Below, in pieces: positions 43,188 to 52,630 of a stretch of 64,000 nt of DNA. The DNA comes from UMGS1370 sp046957575 (GTDB lineage Bacteria > Bacillota > Clostridia > Lachnospirales > Lachnospiraceae): the NCBI GenBank assembly GCA_046957575.1, contig JBKUOG010000015.1:1-64000 (forward strand). Reading direction: 5' to 3'. The notes below the pieces were generated by a model, which worked only from the letters and a program-made list of their open reading frames with translations, was not told the DNA's origin and made no database searches. Position numbers and translations under genes: made by a program. Positions within the stretch are counted from its first letter, which is position 1. The number at the start of each line of letters is the position of its first letter.

Positions 43188-46100
43188 AACGATTTTGCGG
43201 AATATACATTTGGTGAACTGGTATGGATTCAGCAATCGGACAATCCCTGTTTCAGAAAATCTGACATTGATTTCCGGTGAGAATGAATGTGGAAAATCAA
43301 CTATATTAGACGCCATTAAGTATGCGTATACAGGCGATACTCAATTTAACAAAGCTACAAGCGGATACAATACAGGCGTAGGAAAAAGAAATTTAGTCTC
43401 GTATACAAGATGCCTGGTGGATGCCAGTGCAGGAATATATGCCAGACCTGCTGAGAAAATATCGGTGGTGTACACCCACATTGCCCTGGAATATTTTGAT
43501 CAGATAAACGAACATCCATTTGTGTTAGGTGTAGTAATCGAAACGGCTGTTACCGATATCCGGGGCACGCATTGGTATGCCATGGATGGAAAAACAATTG
43601 CAGATATTTCATTTGTGTATGAGGAAGATTCTATTATAAAACCCTATGATGCTTCGGGTTTTCAGAAAAAATACGGGATACAGATGAAAACCAAAAAAGA
43701 GGGCATTACACTGTTTATGCAGATGATAGGACTGAAGCTGCCCTATCAGGAAGTGCCGAAATATCAGAGAAAACTTAGAAATATCATGGCTTATAATCCT
43801 GCTGCAAAAATCCAGGAATTTATAAAGGAATCTGTTTTAGAAGAACATGATGTCAATTTTGACAAATTAAAAGAAGCCAAAAAGAATATTGAGCAGATAA
43901 ATGGCAGTCTGGAACAAATCAATCAGGAATTGCAGGATTTGGATTCCATACTGGCAGATTATGACGAACATGATAAGAAGGCTCTGCAGATAAAGGTAGA
44001 TGATATAAAAATTATTTACAAAGACCTGGTGCAGTGTCAGAGGGAAATTCGAGAAACAGAGGAATTTATAGAGAAGAACCGGATTACATGTGAAATTTTA
44101 GAAGAAAAAATTGAAAAGCAGGACCGGGAAATTGATGATATTGACAAAACGTATTCAGAAACCAGAAGAGCGCTTCTCGATCTGGATGTATCAAAGGCAA
44201 TCGAAGCATCCAGGCAATTGATGGATACGTATGAAAAGCAGTTGGCGAAACTGGTGGAAGAAAAAGAAAAACTGGAAACTTTTCAGCAGAAGATGCAGGA
44301 GATGGCAGCACAATTATCAAAGATGGGAGTAACGGTACAAAATGCGCAGATACTGGAACGATTGACTTCCAAAAGTCTTGAGGCGGCTGAAAAGCAGAAA
44401 TTTATTGATTTGCTAAGGGAAGAGATCCAGGAATGCCGCGATCGATTAATTGAGAAAAATATCTTGCTGAAAAGAGACCTGGAAAGCATGCAGAATGAAT
44501 GCATAGAACAAACTTCGATCATTGACAGCTGCAACAAAAACAGGATGGATGACTCTAATGTCCGGGAGCAGGCAGAACTTATCAAAGAAATTAACCGCGA
44601 ATTAAAAAAGCATGGTATTAACGAAGAAGCACATATGGCTTATGAATATGTAATAGAACTGAAGGATGAGAACTGGAGAAATGCAATAGAAGCGTTTTTG
44701 GGGGGACACCGTTATGCAGTGATAGTGTCAAGAGAAGCGTTCGATGTTGCCAATGCTGTGCTGGACAAGTCAAAGTACCGGTATGTGGAACTGGTAAATA
44801 CAAAACGGCTAATGGCAAAGAAGATGGATTGTGAGGAAGATTCAGTTTTCCATTATCTTACTATACAGAATGAGACTGCAGCAAATTATTTTAAATTTTG
44901 GTTAGGAAGAATTCATGCAGTCAGTATGGAACAGGTGCCGGATTATGATAATGCCATGTCAATGGAGGGAAAATTGAGCCGCAACATGGCGGTAACCTAT
45001 ATTAATACAAAGAAAATCAGAAACTATTGTCTGGGAAGTCAGGCCATAGAACTGAACAAGAGAGCAGCAGAAAGAAAACTGCGCGATTTGGAAAAAAGGG
45101 AAAAAGAAATTCTTTTAGAACAGGGAAGGTTACAGGACAAGTCAAGAAATCTGCAGACTGCTTTAACATGTTTTAAAGAGTTTCACTTAAATGCTCATAA
45201 AGAGTGGGCAGACGTATCCGTTGATTTAAGCAGGGAAAAAGGCCATTATAAGGAACTTTTGGAAGCACAGAAGAATAATGCAGAGTTTATGGCATTAAAC
45301 GAAAGAGTAATGGTACTGAAACAAAAATTAGACGATAAGAGGAAGGAATGTGCCGAAAACCTCAAACAAAAGACAATCTTAGAGACAGAGGTATCAGAAA
45401 AAAAGAAATCAGTAAAAGGCCTTAAGGCAAAAGAAGCGGCAAAACAGGCAGAACTGGACGAAAAACGAATTACAGGTAATTCTGCTGTGGAAAAGGCAAT
45501 AGAAGAATATGACAGGTATTTGTCAGGAGAAAACCAGAGTGGCGGTCTGATGGCTCATGCAACAAAAGAAAGAGTAAACCGAAGAGTGCGCGAACTGGAA
45601 GGAAATATCAACGGCAAGCAGCAGACCTATAATAATCGCAAACAGGAAGTAGATAAATTGCCGGTTGGCCTGGGGTATGAAGCTGCCTATCAGAAAAGAA
45701 GAGGGAAAATCTGGATTGATGATTTGCAGGGCATACAGCAGAAATTAAAAGAGCAGACTCTCACCTATGAGCGAATATTTAAAAGAGAGTTTGTTCTCAA
45801 TATCTATCATGCGGCTAAAGATGCAAAAGATGATATTTCAGATATCAATAAAGAACTGCGGAAACTTCAGTTTTCTACAAAGTATCAGTTTGATGTCAGA
45901 ATGCTTAATGACAATTCGGATTATGCAAAAATTCTGCGGTATGCAGAATATTTGCAGGAAACAAATAATATGTCAGATGGGCAAATGACATTGACAAGTC
46001 TTATGGGTTACGAAAATGATGAGGTTGAAACGAGAGAGAGGGAAATCCGGGATATTATCAATAAGGTAATTGATCACAGCGACATTGCAGAAATAAAGAA

Positions 46101-46503
46101 ATTTGCAGACTATCGGAATTATATGAGTTATGAAATTATTATCAATAATGATGAGGTAAAAGACGGTAAGCTGTCGAAGCAGGTGGGATATAACTCCGGA
46201 GCAGGAACGCAGATCCCATACACCCTGATCCTTTCAGCAGCATTATCTATGCTGTACAATGTCAGAGTCAATTCAGTACGGTTGATTTTTATAGATGAAC
46301 CCTTTGAAAAGATGAGCGACCATAATATAAAACGGATGCTGGATTTCTTTAAAAATCAAAATTTTCAGGTGATATTCTGTGCACCGCCCAATAAGCTGGA
46401 ATCAATTGGCAGCGAATGCGGAGTCATCATTCCTGTTCTTAAGATTAGCAATGACAATATGCAGATAGGAGAGATTCGGTTCCATGAGCAATCAGGATTA
46501 TAA
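43180..46503 (+). CDS. jetC: Wadjet system ATPase JetC (MksB/SMC-like)
   Basis: A 1107-residue SMC-like ATPase that pumps DNA loops. Walker A is GENECGKST at residues 33-41. Walker B is RLIFIDEPFEK near residue 1035, with a signature-like NSGAGTQIPYTLILSAALS about 40 residues before it. Between them lie two long heptad-rich arms (about residues 240-480 and 630-930) around a hinge-like globular block (about 490-620, EDSVFHYLTIQNETA). The ATG at 43180, with GAGTGAGG before it, is preferred over a start 9 codons upstream. It overlaps jetB by 8 nt and jetD by 20 nt, so the operon is tightly coupled. Confidence 0.9.
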   Translation: MNKTILRNIHLVNWYGFSNRTIPVSENLTLISGENECGKSTILDAIKYAYTGDTQFNKATSGYNTGVGKRNLVSYTRCLVDASAGIYARPAEKISVVYTHIALEYFDQINEHPFVLGVVIETAVTDIRGTHWYAMDGKTIADISFVYEEDSIIKPYDASGFQKKYGIQMKTKKEGITLFMQMIGLKLPYQEVPKYQRKLRNIMAYNPAAKIQEFIKESVLEEHDVNFDKLKEAKKNIEQINGSLEQINQELQDLDSILADYDEHDKKALQIKVDDIKIIYKDLVQCQREIRETEEFIEKNRITCEILEEKIEKQDREIDDIDKTYSETRRALLDLDVSKAIEASRQLMDTYEKQLAKLVEEKEKLETFQQKMQEMAAQLSKMGVTVQNAQILERLTSKSLEAAEKQKFIDLLREEIQECRDRLIEKNILLKRDLESMQNECIEQTSIIDSCNKNRMDDSNVREQAELIKEINRELKKHGINEEAHMAYEYVIELKDENWRNAIEAFLGGHRYAVIVSREAFDVANAVLDKSKYRYVELVNTKRLMAKKMDCEEDSVFHYLTIQNETAANYFKFWLGRIHAVSMEQVPDYDNAMSMEGKLSRNMAVTYINTKKIRNYCLGSQAIELNKRAAERKLRDLEKREKEILLEQGRLQDKSRNLQTALTCFKEFHLNAHKEWADVSVDLSREKGHYKELLEAQKNNAEFMALNERVMVLKQKLDDKRKECAENLKQKTILETEVSEKKKSVKGLKAKEAAKQAELDEKRITGNSAVEKAIEEYDRYLSGENQSGGLMAHATKERVNRRVRELEGNINGKQQTYNNRKQEVDKLPVGLGYEAAYQKRRGKIWIDDLQGIQQKLKEQTLTYERIFKREFVLNIYHAAKDAKDDISDINKELRKLQFSTKYQFDVRMLNDNSDYAKILRYAEYLQETNNMSDGQMTLTSLMGYENDEVETREREIRDIINKVIDHSDIAEIKKFADYRNYMSYEIIINNDEVKDGKLSKQVGYNSGAGTQIPYTLILSAALSMLYNVRVNSVRLIFIDEPFEKMSDHNIKRMLDFFKNQNFQVIFCAPPNKLESIGSECGVIIPVLKISNDNMQIGEIRFHEQSGL

Positions 46504-47725
46504 AAAGACAATCCTCGACGGGCTGCTAAAAAAATATAATAATCGATATGCAAAAAATATTACTACCAATAGAAGGATTCTGTTAAAACCAACTGAAATA
46601 TACAAAGAGTATTCCAGAAACAATGCAGATATATCAAAAAAGCAGGAGATTTATGAAGCGGTATCGGTGTTGGCCGGTATGGGTTTTGTCACTGCTGATT
46701 ATTTAAAATTCAGCAGTGACATAGAAAAGATATATCTTTCTGAAGAAAAATTAAATGCTGTCTATGAATATTTAAAAGACGAATATGGGGTCATCCCTCA
46801 AAGTACAATTGCAAAACGTGTATATGAAATCATAGAAAGGTATATCAGAACAGGGGAAATTGCGCAGAAATACTGTGAAAGCATTTTTGCCCGGATGGAA
46901 GATCCGAGATGCCCGCTTGTTCCTGAAAGAATTGAAGAAAATCTGAAAATGTTTTGTTTTTTGGAGAAAAACAAAGAAAATTTATATGTGCGTGAAGTTT
47001 CTATGCTGGTGTATGGAGACTCAAAATGGTTTGAAAACAATAACTATGAAGAGGTATGCACCTTTATAAGAAATGCGACAGGACGAATCAGACAAGAAGG
47101 GGAACGAAACGATGCTGTGCTAAGCTGTTTTTATGTTGCCCCTGCAGAACAGGAAATTTTTATAAAAGGCAATTGGAACATAGAGTGGGAACAGTACGCC
47201 TTAGATGTGTCAAACTTTCAGGGCGGAATCGCTATAGCAGCCAGTGACGTCCACGTCCAAAGCATAAAACATATCAGTGTCAATGCCGAAGGCATCATGA
47301 CCATTGAAAATAAAACATCGTTTCAGAGATTAAGAGGAGAGAAATTTACCACCATGTATCTGGGAGGTTTTGCCAATAGACATCAGATAGAATTTCTCAA
47401 AAAAGTTATCTCGGACAACCCAGATATCAGATATTGCCATTTTGGAGATATTGATGTGGGCGGATTTCTGATTCATAAGCATTTATGCCGCGAGACAGCG
47501 ACCCACTTTGAACTGTACAGAATGGGAATCGAGCAGTTATGTGACAGGCGCTTTAGCCATTGTTTAAAAGTATTGACAGAAAATGATAGAAACCGGCTCC
47601 AGTCGTTAATGGAAGATGGTTTGTATGGGGAAGTCCTGAAATATATGGAAGAACATGATGTAAAGCTGGAACAGGAAATTGTGAGTTATTATGCAAATAG
47701 AGATTTAAAACCGCAAGATATATGA
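46484..47725 (+). CDS. jetD: Wadjet system nuclease JetD (Toprim-containing)
   Basis: The 413-residue effector that cuts plasmid DNA. The N-terminal 180 residues are helical and winged-helix-like. The C-terminal half has a Toprim (DUF2220) fold: the glutamate strand IENKTSFQRL near residue 275, and the DxD strand YCHFGDIDVGGFLIHKH near residue 320. Those acidic residues bind the metal for cleavage. The absence of the extra domains I associate with type I and III JetD suggests type II, as inference. AGGAG lies 13 nt before the ATG, longer than usual. It is the last gene; a strong terminator follows. Confidence 0.88.
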   Translation: MSNQDYKKTILDGLLKKYNNRYAKNITTNRRILLKPTEIYKEYSRNNADISKKQEIYEAVSVLAGMGFVTADYLKFSSDIEKIYLSEEKLNAVYEYLKDEYGVIPQSTIAKRVYEIIERYIRTGEIAQKYCESIFARMEDPRCPLVPERIEENLKMFCFLEKNKENLYVREVSMLVYGDSKWFENNNYEEVCTFIRNATGRIRQEGERNDAVLSCFYVAPAEQEIFIKGNWNIEWEQYALDVSNFQGGIAIAASDVHVQSIKHISVNAEGIMTIENKTSFQRLRGEKFTTMYLGGFANRHQIEFLKKVISDNPDIRYCHFGDIDVGGFLIHKHLCRETATHFELYRMGIEQLCDRRFSHCLKVLTENDRNRLQSLMEDGLYGEVLKYMEEHDVKLEQEIVSYYANRDLKPQDI

Positions 47726-47755
47726 AAAAAAGCCCATTAAAAATGTAATGGCGGC

Positions 47756-47809
47756 AAAGATGGCGCAGAAAGTTTCTTAAATAAAAAAACTTTCTGCGCT
47801 ATCTTTTTT
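47756..47809 (+). terminator. Strong terminator after the Wadjet operon
   Basis: AAAGATGGCGCAGAAAGTTT pairs with AAACTTTCTGCGCTATCTTT over about 20 bp with one mismatch, followed by a T-run to 47809. Confidence 0.9.
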
Positions 47810-47846
47810 GCGGACAAAACTTGAATTGACAGAATCAAAAAAATTC

Positions 47847-47910
47847 TTAATACAATCTTAATTCAAAAACCTGCCTGTTAATCCTATTTTAATTGGGAGC
47901 GTGATAGAAT
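47847..47910 (+). promoter_or_regulatory. kdp promoter with four phased TTAAT repeats
   Basis: TTAAT occurs at 47847, 47858, 47878 and 47889: two pairs with 11-bp spacing inside each pair. TAGAAT (47905-47910) is a plausible -10, 11 bp after the last repeat, with no proper -35 in between. This is the arrangement of promoters activated by OmpR/PhoB-family response regulators such as KdpE or PhoP. Confidence 0.55.
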
Positions 47911-47934
47911 CCCTAAGCAAAGGAGGAAGAAGTT

Positions 47935-48036
47935 ATGATGGATTTGATTATGATTGCAATACTACTTGGAAGTTTTGGCCTGGTAAAACTGTTTGTGGAT
48001 TTTTGTGAAAAACAGATTGGGTCAAACGAAAAATAA
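47935..48036 (+). CDS. 33-residue membrane peptide at the head of the kdp operon
   Basis: GGAGG at ideal distance precedes an ATG opening a short frame: MMDLIMIAILLGSFGLVKLF, then a charged tail ending CEKQIGSNEK. It is one predicted membrane helix followed by a cytoplasmic tail. It is not KdpF, which follows separately, and I cannot name a family. Its placement in the operon with its own ribosome site argues that it is made and works with the potassium pump. Confidence 0.65.
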   Translation: MMDLIMIAILLGSFGLVKLFVDFCEKQIGSNEK

Positions 48037-48059
48037 CAGAAATTCAGGAGGAATGAGAT

Positions 48060-48137
48060 ATGGTGGTATTAGGTCTGATTATAGCAGCGCTGGGAATTTA
48101 TCTGTTGTATGCACTGATAAATCCAGAAAAATTGTAG
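48060..48137 (+). CDS. kdpF: KdpF, potassium-pump small subunit
   Basis: A 25-residue hydrophobic peptide, MVVLGLIIAALGIYLLYALI followed by NPEKL. The single helix with a C-terminal NPEKL/NPEKF-type end is the KdpF hallmark; KdpF stabilises the KdpABC complex. AGGAGGAATG provides the ribosome site. It lies between the 33-residue peptide and kdpA and is too short for ordinary gene finders. Confidence 0.88.
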   Translation: MVVLGLIIAALGIYLLYALINPEKL

Positions 48138-48162
48138 GTAAAATGTTACAGGAGGAAATGTG

Positions 48163-49857
48163 ATGTTACAGATTGTTCTTACGCTGGCAATTTTTGTGAT
48201 ACTGGTCATTCCGATGGGAACCTATATGTATCACATTGCCACAAATCAAAAAACTTTTGCAGATGCAGTATTCAACCCAGTTGATCAGTTCATTTATAGA
48301 ATCTGTGGGATTAAAGAGGAAGATATGGGATGGAAAAAATATACCCTGTCTTTACTAATGGCAAATGCAGTCATGGTTTTTACCGGATACCTGATTTTGA
48401 GAATGCAGGGGCTGCTTTTTTTAAATCCCAATGAGATTGGCGCAATGGAAGCTGACCTGAGTTTTAATACAATTATCAGCTTTATGACGAATACCAACTT
48501 ACAGCATTATTCCGGTGAAAGCGGACTTTCCTATGCCGGACAGATGTGCGTAATCATTTTTATGATGTTTACCTCAGCGGCCAGCGGGTATGCAGCATGC
48601 ATGGCATTCTGCCGCGGGCTTTCCGGGCGGAAACTGGGAAATTTCTACAGGGATATGGTTCGGATTACCACCCGGATTTTGCTGCCAGCAGCATTTTTGG
48701 TAGGGTTGTTTTTAGTCAGCCAGGGTACTCCCCAGACTCTGATGGGCAACTTTACAGTTGAAACCATTGAGGGAACCTATCAGGATATTGCAGTAGGCCC
48801 TGTTGCGGCTTTGGAATCCATTAAGCATCTGGGAACCAATGGAGGCGGATTTTTTGGAGCAAACTCATCCACCCCATTTGAAAATCCTACGATTCTTTCC
48901 AATATCGCAGAACTGATTTCCATGATGATTCTGCCTGGAGCGTGTGTGGTAACATTTGGGCGGATGCTCTGCGATAGTAAGAAAGAGCAGAAGACAGTGA
49001 TTGGAAAACAGGGCGCCGTTATTTTCGGAGCAATGGCAATTCTTTTTCTCATTGGACTTGTAATCTGTGTTCACGCGGAAAGAGCCGGCAATCCGGTTAT
49101 AGAATCCATGGGAATTTCCCAGGATATGGGAAATGTGGAAGGAAAAGAAGTACGGTTTGGAACGGACCAATCTGCTTTGTTTACAACCGTTACCACATCG
49201 TTTACGACCGGTACAGTCAACAATATGCACGACTCGCTGACCCCTCTTGGCGGTATGGTTCCTATGCTTCATATGATGTTAAACTGCGTATTTGGCGGAA
49301 AAGGCGTGGGATTAATGAACATGGTAATGTATGTAATTCTGGCAGTTTTTATCTGCGGACTGATGGTAGGAAGAACACCGGAATACTTAAACAAGAAGAT
49401 AGAGGGAAAGGAAATGAAGCTGGTGGCAATTGTGATTTTGATTCATCCGCTTCTGATTCTGGGATTTTCTGCACTGGCTATTACAGCCCAGGCAGGACTT
49501 TCGGGTATTACCAATCCGGGATACCATGGACTGTCCCAGGTCCTTTACGAATATGCGTCTTCAGCTGCCAACAATGGTTCTGGTTTTGAAGGTCTGGCAG
49601 ACAACAGTCTGTTCTGGAATGTTACAACAGGTCTGGCCATGTTTTTTGGGCGCTATATTGCCATTGCCGCGCAGCTGGCAATCGCAGGATCCATGCTGAT
49701 GAAACGGAAGGTTAATGAGTCTATCGGTACACTTCGGACAGATAATCTCACCTTTACTATTATATTGGTATTTATTGTGTATATATTTGCAGCCTTAACA
49801 TTCTTCCCAGCATTGGCCCTTGGACCAGTAGCAGAACATTTGTCTCTGTGGCTGTAA
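48163..49857 (+). CDS. kdpA: Potassium-transporting ATPase, KdpA subunit
   Basis: The K+-selective channel-like subunit of the high-affinity Kdp pump, 564 residues with about ten helices. Selectivity-filter loops are visible: TNTNLQHYSGE, KHLGTNGGGFFGANSSTPFE, TTSFTTGTVNNMHDSLTPLG and the loop around NNGSGFEGL. The ATG at 48163 is at correct distance from GGAGG; an in-frame GTG one codon earlier is too close. It is the first large gene of kdpFABC. Confidence 0.96.
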   Translation: MLQIVLTLAIFVILVIPMGTYMYHIATNQKTFADAVFNPVDQFIYRICGIKEEDMGWKKYTLSLLMANAVMVFTGYLILRMQGLLFLNPNEIGAMEADLSFNTIISFMTNTNLQHYSGESGLSYAGQMCVIIFMMFTSAASGYAACMAFCRGLSGRKLGNFYRDMVRITTRILLPAAFLVGLFLVSQGTPQTLMGNFTVETIEGTYQDIAVGPVAALESIKHLGTNGGGFFGANSSTPFENPTILSNIAELISMMILPGACVVTFGRMLCDSKKEQKTVIGKQGAVIFGAMAILFLIGLVICVHAERAGNPVIESMGISQDMGNVEGKEVRFGTDQSALFTTVTTSFTTGTVNNMHDSLTPLGGMVPMLHMMLNCVFGGKGVGLMNMVMYVILAVFICGLMVGRTPEYLNKKIEGKEMKLVAIVILIHPLLILGFSALAITAQAGLSGITNPGYHGLSQVLYEYASSAANNGSGFEGLADNSLFWNVTTGLAMFFGRYIAIAAQLAIAGSMLMKRKVNESIGTLRTDNLTFTIILVFIVYIFAALTFFPALALGPVAEHLSLWL

Positions 49858-49887
49858 AAGAACGTGACAGGCGAAAGGAGAATTACA

Positions 49888-51942
49888 ATGGCAAAAAAGA
49901 AACACACAAAATTTGTTACAAAGGATATTTTAAAATCATCCGTTATTGGATCTTTCCAAAAACTGGATCCCAGATACATGGTGAAAAATCCGGTCATGTT
50001 TGTAGTAGAGGTTGGATTTTTAATTACTCTGGCGCTTACCTTTGTTCCTACCCTGTTTGGAGGCAATGAGGAACACCGGATTTATAATGGAATCGTTTCC
50101 ATCATTTTATTTATCACAGTTTTATTTGCCAACTTTGCGGAGTCTGTAGCAGAGGGACGGGGAAAGGCCCAGGCTGCAACTTTGAAAAAGACAAAACAGG
50201 ATACCATGGCGCGCCTGATACTTCCCGATGGGGGAGAAAAGACCATCAGTGCTTCAGAACTGAAAAAGGGCGATATTGTATTAGTAAAACTGGGAGAAGT
50301 CATTCCCAATGACGGCGAGGTGATCGAAGGAGTTGCCTCTGTAGATGAATCCGCCATTACCGGTGAATCTGCTCCTGTTACCAGAGAGGCCGGCGGAGAT
50401 TTTTCCTCTGTAACCGGAGGAACTACGGTGGTTTCCGACTGGCTGAAAATCCAAATTGTGGCAGAACCTGGACACTCATTTTTAGATAAAATGATTTCTC
50501 TGGTGGAAGGTGCATCCAGACAGAAAACCCCAAATGAAATTGCACTGAATACTCTGTTAATTGTGCTGACTTTGATCTTTTTAATCGTGGTAGTAACGCT
50601 GTATCCGTTTGCCGCTTATCTGGGAGTCGAAATCCCGATTTCCTGGGCAGTTGCCTTAATGGTATGTCTGATTCCCACTACCATCGGCGGACTGCTTTCT
50701 GCAATTGGTATTGCCGGAATGGACCGGGTTACCAGATTTAATGTGATTGCCATGTCCGGAAAAGCAGTAGAAGCCTGCGGAGATGTGGACACCATGATTT
50801 TGGATAAGACAGGAACGATTACTTACGGAAACCGGCTGGCAGCAGAATTTTATCCGGTAAAAGGTGTATCAAAAACGGATTTGATTGATTACAGCGTTAT
50901 GAGTTCCCTGATGGATGGGACGCCGGAAGGCAAATCAACCGTAGATTTGGGACGGCAGATGGGATGTGCACTGGATGACGATGTTTCTTCCCAGATGACC
51001 TTTGTGGAATTTACAGCCCAGACCAAAATGAGCGGCGTGGATTTAAAAGATGGAACCATTGTCCGAAAAGGAGCATCTCTGGCCATTGAGGAATTTGTAA
51101 AGGAAAGAGACGGAAAAATACCAGAAGACCTGGAAGAAATTGTGACCAGAGTTTCCAATCTGGGCGGAACTCCGCTGACTGTATGCATAAATAACCAGAT
51201 ACTGGGTGTGATTTATTTAAAGGATACAGTAAAGCCGGGACTGGTAGAACGGTTTGCCAGACTCCGGGAGATCGGGATTAAGACCATTATGTGCACCGGC
51301 GATAATCCCCTGACTGCTGCAACCATTGCAAAAGAGGCGGGAGTAGACGGATTTATTGCAGAGTGCAAACCAGAAGATAAAATTGAGGCCATTAAAAAAG
51401 AGCAGGCAGAGGGCAAAATAGTAGCCATGACCGGAGACGGCACCAACGATGCCCCGGCTCTGGCTCAGGCAGATGTAGGTCTGGCAATGAACTCTGGTAC
51501 GCAGGCGGCAAAGGAAGCTGCCAATATGGTGGACTTAGACTCAGATCCCACCAAGATTCTGGAAGTAGTTGAGATTGGGAAACAGTTGTTAATTACCAGA
51601 GGTTCCCTGACGACCTTTAGTGTTGCCAATGACATTGCAAAATACTTTGCCATTATTCCAGCTATGTTTACCATGGTTTTGCCGCAAATGCAGATCTTAA
51701 ATATCATGGATCTGGCAACGCCGGCCAGTGCGATTTTGTCTGCACTGATTTTTAACGCCATTATTATTCCCGGACTGATCCCTATTGCCATGAGAGGCGT
51801 AAAGTATAAACCGATGAAGGCAGAAAAACTTTTATTAAGAAATATGGGAATTTATGGACTGGGCGGAATCATTGTTCCGTTTGCAGGAATCAAACTCATT
51901 GATTTAATGGTGGCGCCGTTGTTAGCCATGATAGGAATGTAA
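49888..51942 (+). CDS. kdpB: Potassium-transporting ATPase, KdpB subunit
   Basis: The P-type ATPase subunit that drives K+ uptake, 684 residues. It has the phosphorylation motif DKTGTITYGN near residue 308, the actuator loop ITGESAPV and the hinge TGDGTNDAPALAQADVG near residue 520. The ATG at 49888 follows AAAGGAG; a GTG 8 codons earlier is not needed. The gene follows kdpA by 30 nt. Confidence 0.97.
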   Translation: MAKKKHTKFVTKDILKSSVIGSFQKLDPRYMVKNPVMFVVEVGFLITLALTFVPTLFGGNEEHRIYNGIVSIILFITVLFANFAESVAEGRGKAQAATLKKTKQDTMARLILPDGGEKTISASELKKGDIVLVKLGEVIPNDGEVIEGVASVDESAITGESAPVTREAGGDFSSVTGGTTVVSDWLKIQIVAEPGHSFLDKMISLVEGASRQKTPNEIALNTLLIVLTLIFLIVVVTLYPFAAYLGVEIPISWAVALMVCLIPTTIGGLLSAIGIAGMDRVTRFNVIAMSGKAVEACGDVDTMILDKTGTITYGNRLAAEFYPVKGVSKTDLIDYSVMSSLMDGTPEGKSTVDLGRQMGCALDDDVSSQMTFVEFTAQTKMSGVDLKDGTIVRKGASLAIEEFVKERDGKIPEDLEEIVTRVSNLGGTPLTVCINNQILGVIYLKDTVKPGLVERFARLREIGIKTIMCTGDNPLTAATIAKEAGVDGFIAECKPEDKIEAIKKEQAEGKIVAMTGDGTNDAPALAQADVGLAMNSGTQAAKEAANMVDLDSDPTKILEVVEIGKQLLITRGSLTTFSVANDIAKYFAIIPAMFTMVLPQMQILNIMDLATPASAILSALIFNAIIIPGLIPIAMRGVKYKPMKAEKLLLRNMGIYGLGGIIVPFAGIKLIDLMVAPLLAMIGM

Positions 51943-51955
51943 GGAGGGAGTTTTT

Positions 51956-52603
51956 ATGAAAACATTGGGAAAAATGTTTCAAACAGCATTTGCTTTTTGC
52001 ATCGTGATGATGGTGCTCTGTTCAATTGTTTATCCGCTGGCGCTTACAGGCGTCAGTCAGGCCGCCATGACAGAAAAGGCAAATGGCAGCCTGATTGATA
52101 AAAATGGAAATTTAACTGCCAATATTGAGGAAGCGGTCGGATCGGAACTGCTGGGACAGGATTTTACAAAAGATTATTTCTTCCATGGAAGAGTTTCCGC
52201 CGTTCATTACAATACCTATACAAACGAGCAGAAGGAGAGCCAAGAATACAGCGGCGTTTCTTCCGGTTCCTTTAACTACGGAAATTCTAACCCGGATTTG
52301 GAAGCGAGGATAAAAGAAGATCTGGATGCATTTCTGGCATCTCATCCAGGAGTAAAAGCAGAAGAGGTTCCGGCAGATTTGCTGACCGCATCCGGTTCCG
52401 GACTGGATCCTCACATCAGTCCAAAAGCTGCCAAAGTCCAGATTCAGGCTGTAGCAGAGAATTCTGGTTTAAGTGAAGAAACAGTTGCTCAGATTGTAGA
52501 AGATAATACGGAGAAAAAAGTCTTCGGAGTCTTTGGGGAAGAACGGGTAAATGTGTTAAAATGCAATCTGGATATTGCACAGGCAATGGGAATCCTAAAG
52601 TAA
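51956..52603 (+). CDS. kdpC: Potassium-transporting ATPase, KdpC subunit
   Basis: The small single-pass subunit that assembles the KdpFABC complex. The 215-residue protein has one N-terminal helix (FAFCIVMMVLCSIVYPLALT), then QAAMTEKANGSLI, the family block YFHGRVSA, and SGSGLDPHISPKAAKVQ near residue 145. It is somewhat longer than the E. coli protein because of an insert around residues 85-130. AAGGAGGGAG precedes the ATG. Confidence 0.95.
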   Translation: MKTLGKMFQTAFAFCIVMMVLCSIVYPLALTGVSQAAMTEKANGSLIDKNGNLTANIEEAVGSELLGQDFTKDYFFHGRVSAVHYNTYTNEQKESQEYSGVSSGSFNYGNSNPDLEARIKEDLDAFLASHPGVKAEEVPADLLTASGSGLDPHISPKAAKVQIQAVAENSGLSEETVAQIVEDNTEKKVFGVFGEERVNVLKCNLDIAQAMGILK

Positions 52604-52630
52604 CAGTTTAGAAAGGCGGCAAAAAGAGGT

